A stretch of DNA of 64,000 bases from Phallus indusiatus (Eukaryota; Basidiomycota; Agaricomycetes; Phallales; Phallaceae). The notes below the pieces were generated by a model. The model had not been told where the DNA came from, ran no database searches, and saw only the letters and a program-made list of their open reading frames with translations. The stretch covers positions 186,001-250,000 of the forward strand of contig JAQFWX010000035.1 in the NCBI GenBank assembly GCA_027605045.1, written 5' to 3'. Every line of letters begins with the position of its first letter. Position 1 is the stretch's first letter. The translations under genes and the position numbers were made by a program. This document shows, one piece after another, positions 1-11,374 of the stretch.

Positions 1-2699
1 CCGGTCGTTGTTCTTCTCCGGACTCGCCTCTGACCCTCTGACTCAGCATCTGCCGCCGTACATCCCGTGTGCATGCGTAAATGTCTAAGTACATATGTAT
101 AGTAGCAGCTTTGGGATGAATCATATTTAATATCATTAAGGAAACGTCATTGACTCTTCTCCTAATATGAATACGGAGGCGCAAAAGACAATTCTGAGCC
201 AGACGCACCGCCGGAGCACTGTTAACATAAGGGAGAGGGGTTTTGGGAAAGCCAAAGTATGTACACTAGGAGCTGAAGTCGAGGGAGGTCCGGTGCCACG
301 AGCACCGAATATCCTTTTCTTTAGCAAAGTGGCGCGACTTCGGGAAGCAGACCCCAGTATTTATTGCACAGTAGACACAAAATACCACTTGTCGCCGAAT
401 AGCTTTGAGTATATCGGTCTTTGTATGTATGTATCACCTCACAACGTATATTTTCACAGCGACGTTGCTACGTGTTGAGCCTTTGTTTCGAGCATTGAAT
501 GCCTGAAGTCAAGCAGCCCGGTCCCGAGCCATGCGTTTGGTTGGATGATGATGCATGATATCCATAATACATGTATATATATAACGGACTCAGGGTTGCC
601 TTTTTCTGTGAATCTCGAAACAACGTTCCCCTGCGAACTCCGTGCCTCATCGCATTAAGTCAGAAGTGGCTTAAAGAACTCGGCCTGTCGTAAATGTAAA
701 TTTCTCGCCAGTTTTAAACAATGATTATATGCATGCTACACGTCGGAGGAACTTTTGAGAGCATGACATTTTGAAACCCTTGCTTTCTGCAGTTTTGTTC
801 GAATGCCAGGCATAATTTATGACTTCAAATGTCTTGTACGAAAATAGACACTGCCCGGGGAAAATAGGAATTGAGTGATTTGAACTCCATACTCTGTGCA
901 GGTTCGTCCTTTTCGGTGACAGACCTATTGGGGTCAGCCGTTCGTGCCCGTCAAACGTGGTGAAAGTCCCTGCGATACCTTGCACCATTGAACCAAATGC
1001 GGTGCATTACACTGCATAACGCCACTTGGGCATCTACTGTTATACTTGTATTGATGAACCTAGTAGCACTGGGATGAGCTACTGAATAGTTTAATCATCC
1101 GGCACTGTTATACACTTGCATAAAACCTATATGAAGACTTTACGAGCGAATATTCCTCCTTACGGGATTGACGGGCCTGACTTTCCTTTATTGAGCGCAT
1201 CATACAGCGAGTATGCTTCTCACACACACAACATTAGAACGCTACTCACTAAGGTTACCCTGGAGTTTGGAATCAATTCTAGTACCCCGTGAAAAGAAGC
1301 ATGCCATAAACATTTTTGAGAGATAAATAGAACGCACAAGTACTCGACCCTGTACGGCGTATTCTCCTATGAACCCAACAAAAGAGCAAGCAGACATTGA
1401 GTTAATATACGTAGACGGATATCTGATAATATATGCGCCCACCCTGTATTCCCAGTGGCTGCCGGATCAGGTTACCTCCCGGACCAGCCAGTAACGGAGC
1501 AAGTAATTTGAGGATATTTCGAGGGTGCCGGTGATTTCAGGTGATTTCTTATCTTTTGGACCGACACGTATTCTTTGCTTCGCTCCACTCCTAATATTCA
1601 CAAGTATATCGATAGCATTTCCATATCTTGACTGAACACTCCTATTATCTTATCTCTAGGGTCTGGCTTTTAAAGCAACGGCGCGCAAGTGGTTGACAAT
1701 AGTAAAATGAAATTTTGTAGATGACAAACCATCCATACCGTAAGTCATCCTCTAGACCCGTGTGGTCATGGAATAAGGAAACCCTGATCGTCAATACTGC
1801 AAGCAGGCGACTTCGAAAACCCCGGCCGCGTATATTTCGAGTCCCCACGATTCAGACCTCAAATGGCCGAAGGAAACGAAGTCTATTTATCGGTACCTTT
1901 TCAATTGATGTGGGAATGATTCGCACAGAAACGGGCTAGCTCCTCCGGACTTGCATGCCAACGACTCGACATGAATGTATATTTAGTCGGCAAAAAATGA
2001 GCGCATCCGCCAGGAATATGTATGTAGACGACAAGTTTTATGAGTATTATCTGGCGAATCCAATGAAGAGCGAGGATAAGTAAGCTGCTAATACGACAAC
2101 TTCCATTAAATGACTCACCCAATCGTTGTCCGAGTCATCCGATATTGCAAGGGCCTATTTCTGCAAAGCGCGTACGTGTACCATGGAGATTTCTTTGTCA
2201 TACAACACAATAAGTTAACTTGCGCAATAACGACGCCCCAATCATGTTCGAGCACGCCAGTCAGATTATGAATTTCCACGTCAGTCTCCTGCAAACGCGG
2301 CGGAAACCAAGCCTTAGGGGAGCCGTGATCGGGAGCGAGCGCTGTTGCCACATATGCCACATATTGCCAGACAATTGCGCATTCGTCGGCACAGACAACG
2401 GTGAACTAATGACATATGTATACGTCGTCATGACTAAATACCCATGACAGAGCGCACATCCATATATTCGTATTCAATGTTCAACGTTCAATGTGTATAG
2501 AGCAAGTATAGAGTTGAAAATAATAAAATAAAATTTGGGAGGACAGCGCTTGAAATCTCCGACTCAAATTCGACATCGGCGTTCGATTGTTCAAACTCGC
2601 AGAATAACGGCATACTCGTGTTCTCCTTCCTTCTCAACCCAAACCTATCAAATACGTCTTCATCAAATCCGAATCTTGATCAGACAGGAGCTTTCAACC
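1..2699. other. Gene-poor left flank
   Basis: No protein family is recognisable here on either strand. Open frames are short (at most about 100 codons), overlap each other on both strands, and lack linked splice sites or conserved motifs. I saw no tRNA-like A/B boxes, long terminal repeats or transposase fragments. The last 200 bases (AT-rich, then pyrimidine-rich just before 2700) are the likely promoter and 5' UTR of the CHZ1-like gene. Confidence 0.5.
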
Positions 2700-3259
2700 A
2701 TGTCTACGACGGACGATAAAACGTAACTATAACAAAATAGCCCGATTTGATCCAAACCCATTTGGTTGACGCGGTGTCTTTTTTTGCTTTTTGCTTTTTG
2801 CTTTTTTTTGCCAGATCTGTTACGACGCCCTCTCAAGGACAAGCTAAAAATGCATCGTCCGGAAAGCCCGAGTCTGCAAAGTCGTCGGCGGAAGAAAAGA
2901 CTAAAGGAAAGGGAAAAGCTGCTGATTTGATAGATGATGACGAAGATGATGACGAAGAGGAGGAGGACGATGATGATGAAGAAGAGGAAGATTTTGAAAT
3001 GGTGGATGAAGAAGATGAAGACGAAGATGAGAATGAAGACGTGAGTTTTCTAGGCTCTTTCATTATTCCTTCGCGACGCGTTCGGGGACGCGTCTCCACG
3101 TCTAACCGCTGTTTTTTTCAACAGGATATCGACAAAATAGACCCTAGTGCCATTCTCCCTACCGGTCGCAGAACGCGCGGAATTAGAATAGATTATTCTT
3201 CAAAAGAGGCTCAAGAGAAAGCTGGCGTTTCACACGCTGACGAAGACGAGGACGACTAG
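2700..3259 (+). CDS. CHZ1: Histone H2A.Z-specific chaperone CHZ1-like
   Basis: Small acidic nuclear chaperone expected to bind H2A.Z-H2B dimers and hand them to the SWR1 complex. Three exons fit: 2700-2722, 2815-3040 and 3125-3259. The first join (AC|A) gives MSTTDDKTSVTTPSQG. The middle is a long Asp/Glu tract (about 2930-3040), the histone-binding acidic region. After it comes the conserved CHZ motif with IDPSAILPTGRRTRG then IRIDYSSKEA, followed by a short acidic tail and stop TAG. The second intron (3041-3124, 84 nt) is a multiple of three and has no stop, so an unspliced message would still be read through. Small size and motif order match the family. The gene is convergent with TFB4, 188 bp away. 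Confidence 0.85.
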
Positions 3260-3447
3260 GAAATCGCTGTAAATTCTTCCAAGAAAAAACTCAAATGCTG
3301 TATAACTCTAAAACGTCTATGTGGAGCGCTACTTTGTGTGTGTAATACTTTTTTTCAATGCTAGGGACCATCAGGTAGAATGTATGCTCTGGCTTTGCCG
3401 ATTTACTCTTCAAGCCCCGAAAGCTTACAATGTGGAAAATCGACTTT

Positions 3448-4841
3448 TCACCTAAAACCACCTGACAGTCCGTTTTTAGATTTCGTTGTCCCATTTGTGT
3501 GCATAACAGGTAACCGTGAGTTGTTCAATCGCTGCAGGGTCTTCATCGGGAATTTGGACCTACATATCGTTCCACCATGAGAGGATGAATGCGTGAGTAA
3601 AAAAAATGTGTATGCCCCAATGCCCGAACCAACTTACCGGCAAGTTGAACAGACGGGGATTGGCTGACAAAAAACTGAGGTAATTATAAATAAGCAAAAC
3701 GTCCAGGCTAGTGCTCCGCGGAAAAGATAAAACAACAACTCACTGCTCAAACAAACACTACATACAAATCCTATATCTACGATCTTTTTGTGGCAAAAAC
3801 AAGCCGCTCTGAAATCCACTCGGTCTTGTGTCGGTGTAGCTATAAATTGCCGTAGCTTCAGTGGTGGTAGGAACGTCATCTTGTATATTCCGTGAGAAGT
3901 TGAGAAAAAATGAGGAATGATGGGCACCAACGATAAGATACTGCAATAGTGCATCCTTCTGTTCAAGATACATATACGAACCACCGGTCAAATGCGCGGC
4001 TTGTTGCAAAAAGACTGTATCGGGACCGAATAGCTTGCAAACATCGATGGGCACCTTCTACAAAAAAAGAATTGTTTAATATAATTACCAACAAAAGCGC
4101 GCGCGAGCACGGTTACTAACGAGTTTCTGAGCAGAGAAAATCGCATTCATCAACGGAATATAGGCCGATGACAAGTCCGGGGAGACCGACACGATCAAAA
4201 TACGCGAATCAGTTACTTTGACAGTTGTTGCCGCTGAAGTTTTCTCCGGCGTTGACTGGTTGAGCCGGTTGATATCTAAGTTCGCGTTCGTACATTTAGT
4301 TGTCATTCTTTTTGTCAAGGCGTGCGTGGTTACATACGACAAAGAGCTTTAGTTAGAGCACCAACGAGCGCACATGGAGCTAGATAGTATAATTAAGTGT
4401 TTAAGGCTTTTTCCTAGTGTAACAAGAGTAGTATTCGCGCACCTTCCTCGCTTGTCTTGTCCACTGCATCCAAACGATCTGATATGCCTTTCATGACAGC
4501 AGCGTCGACCGTTCTAAATGGTTGGTAGGTATTCGAATCCGCCGGTTCAAGTGAGCTGGCAGCTATCATATCTGCAGACGAAAACAGCATTTCACTGATT
4601 GACGCAAATAAGACAAGAAGGACAACGGGAGACTTGGAATTCAAACTCGCCTCTTGCCTGGGAGGGCAGCAAACACGGCCAATGTATTTTCATGTTTGAG
4701 TGCAATATGACTGTTGATAAAAGTGAGCAAATGAGAGAGGAATACGTTCAAAGGGAGCGGGTGTTGAGATGTTGAACAGAGATGCCACTGAGTCGGTGAA
4801 AGGTCGAGAATCAAGGACAAGTGAACGGGAGAATCATCCAT
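3448..4841 (-). CDS. TFB4: TFIIH core subunit TFB4 (p34)
   Basis: Subunit of the TFIIH core, acting in RNA polymerase II initiation and nucleotide excision repair. The N-terminal exon reads MDDSPVHLSLILDLSPTQWH, then ALKHENTLAVFAALPGK, the start of the vWA-like Tfb4 domain. Later exons carry PIDVCKLFGPDTVFLQQAA and HLTGGSYMYLEQKDALLQYL, both typical of the family. The C-terminus is a C4 zinc finger: CFCHKKIVDIGFVCSVC followed by CQPIPVCSTCR. A last exon starts after the split codon CG|G, reads SKFPMKTLQRLNN and ends with TGA at 3448. The first intron (4595-4650, 56 nt) has a GC donor (AG|GCGAGT) and CAG acceptor. Only that join gives the conserved GKSEMLFSSADMIA. At least six exons. Confidence 0.93.
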
Positions 4842-5191
4842 TAGAACAACTAAAGATAATGATTAATGATTAGATATTATCAATAGCTTCAATAAATGAG
4901 GACCTTATTTGAGCAATATTGCATTGTCAACTGCGCGTAGTGGTAGGAGCTTTGAAGGCACGGAGCCAAATTTAGACTGACTGAAATAACTCACGCGACT
5001 TTTGCGCGACTTCAGCTTGAGATCTTTGAATTTGAGATACTAACTCGTTCACGACAACGTACAACACTCTCAAACTCAAACAAAGTAGTTTTTCATCGTT
5101 AAAAGGGGTCTCTTTGATATGAGGGTAGAGGAGGAATTAAGAGATGTGATATTACAGTTGGTTTTGACATTTAGCATGAATGTTACAATAA
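4842..5191. other. Intergenic, TFB4 promoter side
   Basis: About 350 bp between the start of TFB4 and the stop of the WBP4-like gene. It is AT-rich, with no open frame worth calling. It should hold the TFB4 promoter and the WBP4-like 3' end. Confidence 0.5.
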
Positions 5192-6349
5192 TTATCTATC
5201 TCTCCGTTTTCCAGCACTAGGATTGAGAGGTACTTTTCGCTTTCGAAATAAGCCTGGTGTAGAGGCTTCCGGCTCCGACTTTACCAAAGTGATATTCTGC
5301 TCTTCCTCTTTCTTAATTACCGAACCATCGAGGATGGCTTGATCCGGGTCTTTCTGCAGGGATTCTGGTTGAGGCAACTTCGGGAGATCTGTCGCTAGCT
5401 CGGAAATGTCTTCAATTTTTGGCTTTTGATCTTCTTCTCCTTCCTCTTTAATCGTATTTTCCAACGAGATTTCCGCGGAGGAGTGCGTCGCCGAGGTGCC
5501 TAATGTTGATGTTAGCTCCCCTGCCTTCTTCCAACCACGGCTGACCCAAACAGGCTTCTCGGTACCCGCAGAAAGCGAAGGATAAGATGATGTCGCCGAT
5601 GTATTATCGCCCAATAACTGCCCCTCATTCTCTTTCTCCTGTGAGATGTCTGTTCGGGGTTTGACTTTGATAATACCAGGATCGTATATCTCTCCTAAAC
5701 CTACCGCTACTGTTTTCCGACGCAACTTGAATTGCCGAGTGTCTTCCTCGTCTACATCTTCACGTTTACGGATTTGCCCGGATGCATTTGTCTCCGTGTC
5801 AACTGATGAACCTGCAGCAAGTGGATTAAATTCTTCAGGAAGTGGCGGCGGTGGTGGAACAACTGAAACCCATTCTCCCGCAACTCCTTCGTTTTTCTTG
5901 AGTTCTTCAGCAGCTTGTAATTCCGCATCTGGATCTGTGATGCCTAACGATTGGGCAGTGGTATAATTGGCAAATCGGTCCGCAGGTTTAGGTGCAGGCT
6001 TTGGTTTAGATGTACTAGCCGTTGTGGCTGACGCTGATGCCGAGCCTGAACTAACATCCTGGGCAAATGCAGCTTGAGCTGCGGCTTCAACAAATTTCAT
6101 AGTTCGCTTTTCCTCTTCTGAATCTTGTTTCTTTTTCATCCCGGTTTTGTATAGACCTCGAATATATCGCTCCTTGTTTCCCTTATGCCGTAGACCACCC
6201 TCATGCTGCGTTCGAGATGGTGCATCATCTGCTATAAAGGTTTCACAGTATTGACACTTAAAGCTGTTATAAGTAACGAATCGACAAGGAAATTACTGTA
6301 CTCTCGTACTCACCCAATACTTCTTCTTCGATACCCAGTACTCTGACAT
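5192..6349 (-). CDS. WBP4-like splicing factor, U1-type zinc finger
   Basis: Likely spliceosome-associated protein of the WBP4/FBP21 type. Exon 1 encodes MSEYWVSKKKYW and is followed by a GTGAGT donor. The next exon continues as CQYCETFIADDAPSRTQHE then GLRHKGNKERYIRGLYK, a matrin/U1-C type C2H2 zinc finger with the usual lysine-rich C-terminal helix. To keep frame, the acceptor must be the TAAG just before the TGT codon rather than the nearby ACAG. The rest is hydrophilic and probably disordered. It has a PPPPPLPEEFNPL stretch, repeated EEE/KK segments, KPVWVSRGWKKAGE, and a basic end NPSAGKRRDR. No WW domain is visible, as in other fungal members, so assignment rests on the zinc finger and layout. 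Confidence 0.8.
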
Positions 6350-6446
6350 TGTGTAAACTGTGACATGTGACCGGCTTATGTCACACCACCGATCACAACC
6401 TCAAGACGGTCAATCCTTGTTTTCGCAAATAAACTCGTGTCTCTAT

Positions 6447-8012
6447 TTACAATGGTTCTGTTATAAACTTTCCAATCTGTTCGCTTAGGAACTCATTATC
6501 CTTTGGACTTGCCCCGCCCCCAGCCTGATGTCCCCAAACCGAGTCGATCACCACAAGCTTAGAGTTGGGCAATAAGGCTACCTCATTCGCGCTGTCTTCG
6601 GGCTACGTAGATGTGAGTATATTATAGAAAAATCACAGGGATGTTCTCTTACTGGAAAGTATAGATCAGTTTTGGAAGGCATAATAAGGCCCTTGACGTT
6701 GATACTTTTCAACGTGTTCTCCAGGTCGCCACCATCACGAATCAAAGATATATCAGCCTTGGTCCACGTTCCAAACAGTGTAACAAGATCATTAGCATCC
6801 CACTTGAGAAATCGAGCTTCCCAGTTTCCTCTCATGAAATCCTCCAGACTCTTGTATTTGCCACCGAACTTATACAGATGTTCTCTGAACCACTACGAAA
6901 TTGGAGCGTCAGTCCTTCGTCACGGGATATTCAATGATAGACAAACCGTTTGGCCGTATGCCCAAGCACCTTTTGAAGACGTCAAAACTGCTCTCAAAAC
7001 AGGACCGGAAAGATAGACACGACGTACAATATACCCTTCCAAATGCTCGGATGCCATTGGTGGGTGGGGAAACGTAATGTCCGAAATTGAAATCTCTAGA
7101 TGCTACCAGAGCCGCTTTAGGACCTTCAATGAAACTGCGACGCGAATGAATTCACACAATCAATCTGATAAAAGCGAGATTACCATTGATTGTGCGGGCT
7201 TGTTCTCGCGGATCCACAAATAACGATGAAACTGAATGTGATTCCTACAATCAATTCGGGAGAGCAAATATCCAGTGATGTATGTATTCACCGCTCTACA
7301 AATTCTGGATACATAGTGGCCCAATGGTACGCCTATGGTCCATTGGTTAGCGAGTCTTGTGTCCAGCGAAGTCGAGAATATATACGTGCCTGTTGGCCTC
7401 CCATCGAAAACCCCAGGACACAGTGCACCTTCTTCACTCCAAGCTTCTCAGTCAAGACGGCATATTGAGCTCGCCTAAGAAGATAGGTAATTCGACATTT
7501 AGTTGACGAGGTTTGTGATTTGCTTACACATTATCCGCGTGAGTAACCTGGGGGAAGAAAGTGCCATTAAACGGGGCCGGCTTGGTGTACTTTAATCAAA
7601 CACAGATTGCGCCAAGCATATAATAAGTACCCACTGTGTTAGATGGTGAGGAAGACTACGTAATATGATCAACATTCCGACACAAAGGTCCGAGTTTAAT
7701 TGCTCATACTCACCTCCCCGTTAGAAAATAAGGCAAAGGTAACAACGAAGTATTGTCGAGGATCTAAAACCTTATTGTCTCCAACGAGATAATACTGACT
7801 ATCCAGTCTTGCCCCATAGCAGGTTGGGAAACTACAAGATCGAGTGTTATCAGCATTTTCAGCACGGGAGCGACGGTCCTGAAGACGGACACAATACAAG
7901 GGTTAGAAGGATCGCCGTGGGTCCGATAGGCCGTTATTGCCTCTGGAAGCGTTCCGCCTTCGACTTGAAAGGATTCGTGCGTGTAATATTGCGTTTCCGG
8001 AACGTTCTGCAT
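6447..8012 (-). CDS. Alpha/beta hydrolase, homoserine O-acetyltransferase-like
   Basis: Member of the homoserine acetyltransferase (MetX/MET2-like) alpha/beta-hydrolase family; the true acyl acceptor cannot be told from sequence. Reading from the ATG at 8012: an N-terminal exon with TLPEAITAYRTHGD, then GARLDSQYYLVGDNKVLD and YFVVTFALFSNGE. The nucleophile elbow lies in VKKVHCVLGFSMGGQQA (about 7390-7430), with Ser as catalytic residue. It is followed by YHWATMYPEFVER and CGSARTSPHNQ. The C-terminus gives LVVIDSVWGHQAGGGA, placing the catalytic His in the usual GHxAG setting, and ends FITEPL before TAA at 6447. Many short introns. It looks shorter than canonical fungal Met2 (near 480 residues), so it may be a paralogue with a different acyl acceptor. 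Confidence 0.82.
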
Positions 8013-9080
8013 GGCTTCAAGTTAGCTGGTTGCGGACAAGACGGTACTGCGGGAAAGGGTTTGGTCCAGTCTCATGAGAATATAACAGGTCTTTAGGAAT
8101 CGTACAGAATCGTACATATCACCTGCATTGCATTTTACGTTGTCGGCTCACGGTGAGAGAAGATAAATATTTGACTTTCCGCTGGTAAGGAAATGACTTC
8201 GGTTTTATCTTCCAATGAGAACCCTAGTTAATGTTATCGCGCCATATAATGCAGATGCTATATGGGAATCAAGCATCTAAGTATCGATTGCCGAATTCCG
8301 AAATCCAGACGGTAAAACTTGAGCATTTTATTAAGGAATCTCAGATATGCATGTCAATTTTCAAATCAGGCTACTGCGGTTCACGAGGAAAATCAAGTTA
8401 CGCAAACATGAAATAATTACGGACCATTCGAATCGGAAACCCTTGAAAGTCGATCCACTCAAGCGTAAACAAGGTGCTTAGGCTCAATACGCGTACAAGA
8501 CGCCTCCCTTCATGACCTAAATTTACCAGCCACATCAAACAATGTGAGTTGCCAACAAGATGTAGAACCTCTTTTGATTTCTCACAACAGTTTTTTGATG
8601 AAGCGGTTCAAGCTGGCGTCCCATTGACATGCATGACACAGTCCTGAACTGGAATAACATATTCTTAAGGAGACATGAGATTGTGTACGAGTTCGCTGAA
8701 AAGAGAACTCAGGAGACTAAGTGACCATGCGTTGCGCTATGAGATCATTCTGGAGTTGGTGCTGGTGCCAGCGAATCAGAAGCCACCGTTGCAATCACGT
8801 GCGGCTCGCCGGTTTCCCCAGGTTGGTAGGACTCATGCATTACGTGATGCAGCCGAATCGACAGGTGCCTGTTCCGAGCAATGCCCATCCCATCTTCCCA
8901 TCTCTCTTGACGTGGTTGGCGGGTCCACATATCATCCTTTCCTTTCTCCATCTACGACCTTGTCTACTTGTTTTCTCTGCCCTTCGTCGCCTGTTCCCTT
9001 TGGCGAGGATAGACCATTCACAAGTAGCAAAACTCACCTAATCCGGCTGGTTGTCATACCTATTTTATTACGCCTTTTCG
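8013..9080. other. Divergent intergenic region
   Basis: About 1.07 kb between the divergent hydrolase and MFS genes. Open frames on the plus strand at 8675-9160 overlap in two frames and match nothing I know. 8930-9010 is pyrimidine-rich, which suits the promoter or 5' UTR of the MFS gene. No RNA gene or repeat is seen. Confidence 0.45.
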
Positions 9081-11200
9081 ATGGAGAAAGATTTAGATGC
9101 GTCGTCAAATATTATTGTACAGTCCTTGTCATTAGACTCTCCTGCTTCCTCAAAGGGTAGCCTCAACAACAATACCACATATATCTTGAACAAATGGAGG
9201 TTTCCTGGATTAATCGGTCTCATATTGTATAACTTAGCCGCTGGGTTGACCTCGACTTGGTTTGGTTCAATTTCGACACAAGGTGAGTATTCGATAATGA
9301 AGAATAATTGTAATTCCATCTTAAGGTATATTTTCAATACCAAGTTACGGAGGACTTTCATATATCCGTTTCTCAAGTGAACTGGCTCGGAAACATCATA
9401 AATCTCGTCTTTCTCCCTGCGTCCATTGCCGTTCCCTTTATGTGCACTAGATATGGCTTACAAAAAAGCTGTTTTGGCGGAGCAGTTCTTCTCATTTTGT
9501 CTGGTTGGATACGATTTGCTGGAACCCCAAAATCTCTTAGTCCCGCTAGTGCATATGCCTTGTTGGTCCTAGGACAAGTTAGGCAAAACCAAAATCTTTC
9601 ATTAGTTCCTTTAGTGTTAACCTTGCCAATCTTAGATATTGGCTGCTATATCTCAGCCGATTTTTCTGGTGATTGGACCTCGGTTCTCGGAAGCTTGGTT
9701 CGACTTCAACGGTCGAACTACAGCAACAATGGTCGCGTCTATCGGTATGAATTGTCCTCGTTAGCTCGTCTAACCGGATTCATACTTAGTATTTTATATA
9801 GCCAATCCCGTGGGATCCGCTTTAGGACAGCTGTTACCTTCTCTTTTGGGTACCACGAGGGAGTCGGTACGTTCATTCTTTGTCCATGTAAAAGATAAAT
9901 GTTTAAATGCAATCTTCCAGATCCTAATCCTTGCCATCATTTCAACCGCTGTGTTTCCTGTTGGTTTTTTAATCCGTGATATACCCCCGACAGCTCCCAG
10001 TATGTCTCTCTGTAACTATATCCTGTCCGGTTCTTAGATGCCGTCCTCGTTCAGCCTTCTCCGGAAGTATTCCTCCACCTCCTCCGATGTCAACCTTAAG
10101 ATCCTTAGTGGGTTGCCCAGCAGACGGTGACAGGCGCTTCCCTCTGCGAGCTAAGCTAGATTTTTATCTTATAACCCTCGGGTTTGGGATATTTTGTGGA
10201 GCGTTTGTGCTATTCATCTACATGCCTCATATGCTTGACTCAAAAGAAAATAGTATCAATGCTTTCTCACTATTAACAGCTCAAATATTTGAACCCTATG
10301 GATATTCTGCAACCGATTCGGGACTTTTTGTAAGTTAAATGCTTGTTTTTATATTCTGAAAACGGGCTTACCTGCTTAGGGCGCTGTTATTATCCTGGTA
10401 AAATCTCTATTCTGTATCTAGATGTTTTCGGTTTTTTAATTCCCCTCTCTGGGTAGGCCGGCCTTGTTGCTGCAATCGTTACATCACAGCTTTTTGATCG
10501 TGTCTTCACAACGAGAATAAATAGTTCTACAAAAACAATGGCGTTCTTTTTAGGTCTTTCCTGGTATGTCCGTCGTTCTTTATCTGTGGGAGAAATAATT
10601 CCCTAATTAACTTTCAAAATGATAGGGTGGGTCTCATATGGGCTGGTTCGTCCGAAATTAAGTCTACATATAGTCGTTTATCATCTCTAACCGAATGGCA
10701 GTGCGTGCACATAACTCCGGTGGCATATTTGCGGTTATGGCAGCCATCGGTATCCTGTCATTGGCCTTGCTTCCAATCAGTCTTGAGCTGGCTTGTGAGC
10801 TGATTCAAGATGCCGAAGTTAGTGCCGCGATAATGTGGGATAAGTAAGTCACTGTAGTTGGTATACGTGTTTTCGTGTTTTAACCAGTTTCTCTTTCCCA
10901 AGTGCCAATTTACTCACGGTGGTCTTTGTCCTGGGTGAGTGTTCTATGTTTTCCTTTCCCTCCCCTTAACTGAGGATATTCAAAGCTGAGGCCGCCTTGA
11001 CCGACGGTCATGATGCATCGCCGCCTCTAAACATGCACCGCGCCCTGATACTGACAGGAGCTATGTGTTGTGCAGCTGGATGTATGATTGCTGTCTGCTT
11101 CCGTGGGCTACCAGATTCGCGTCGCGCCATGGATAAAGCCAAAGAAAAAGATTCCAATACCATCACCATCACTAATACCAATACAGTAACAGCCATTTAA
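9081..11200 (+). CDS. MFS transporter, FLVCR/SLC49-like
   Basis: Predicted plasma- or organelle-membrane transporter of the feline leukemia virus subgroup C receptor-related (FLVCR, SLC49) branch of the MFS. Animal members move heme, choline or ethanolamine; the fungal substrate is unknown. A short hydrophilic N-terminus leads into WRFPGLIGLILYNLAAGLTS (TM1). Exon 2 starts after an AAG acceptor with VTEDFHISVSQVNWLGNIIN, the family hallmark, followed by YGLQKSCFGGAVLLILSGW. A later exon, in a frame hidden by overlapping reading, gives ILAAISQPIFLVIGPRFSEA then WFDFNGRTTATMVASI, also diagnostic. ANPVGSALGQLLPSLLG, a central loop with PPPPPM, and the second six-helix half follow. The tail is hydrophilic and Thr/Asn-rich, ending VTAI. 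About ten exons, no lesion seen. Confidence 0.88.
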
Positions 11201-11374
11201 GACTGTATCTTCTAGTTTACTATTTCCTTTCTCTCCCCGTATCATCAGATTGTAATACCTGCGAACTTTGTAGTACTCAGTTGTCTTATATAATACGCCC
11301 TACTTCATTGGCGGGAGCAAATAAAGGACAGGAAGCGAATGTTCGCTTGATTTCTGAATTCCCTCTCACACCTC

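Noticed and set aside
780..812. GTTCGAATGCC resembling a tRNA B box
   Set aside because: No A box at proper distance and no cloverleaf pairing by eye.
2833..3099. Serine-rich minus-strand frame
   Set aside because: Mirror of the Asp/Glu tract of the CHZ1-like gene (GAN codons read in reverse).
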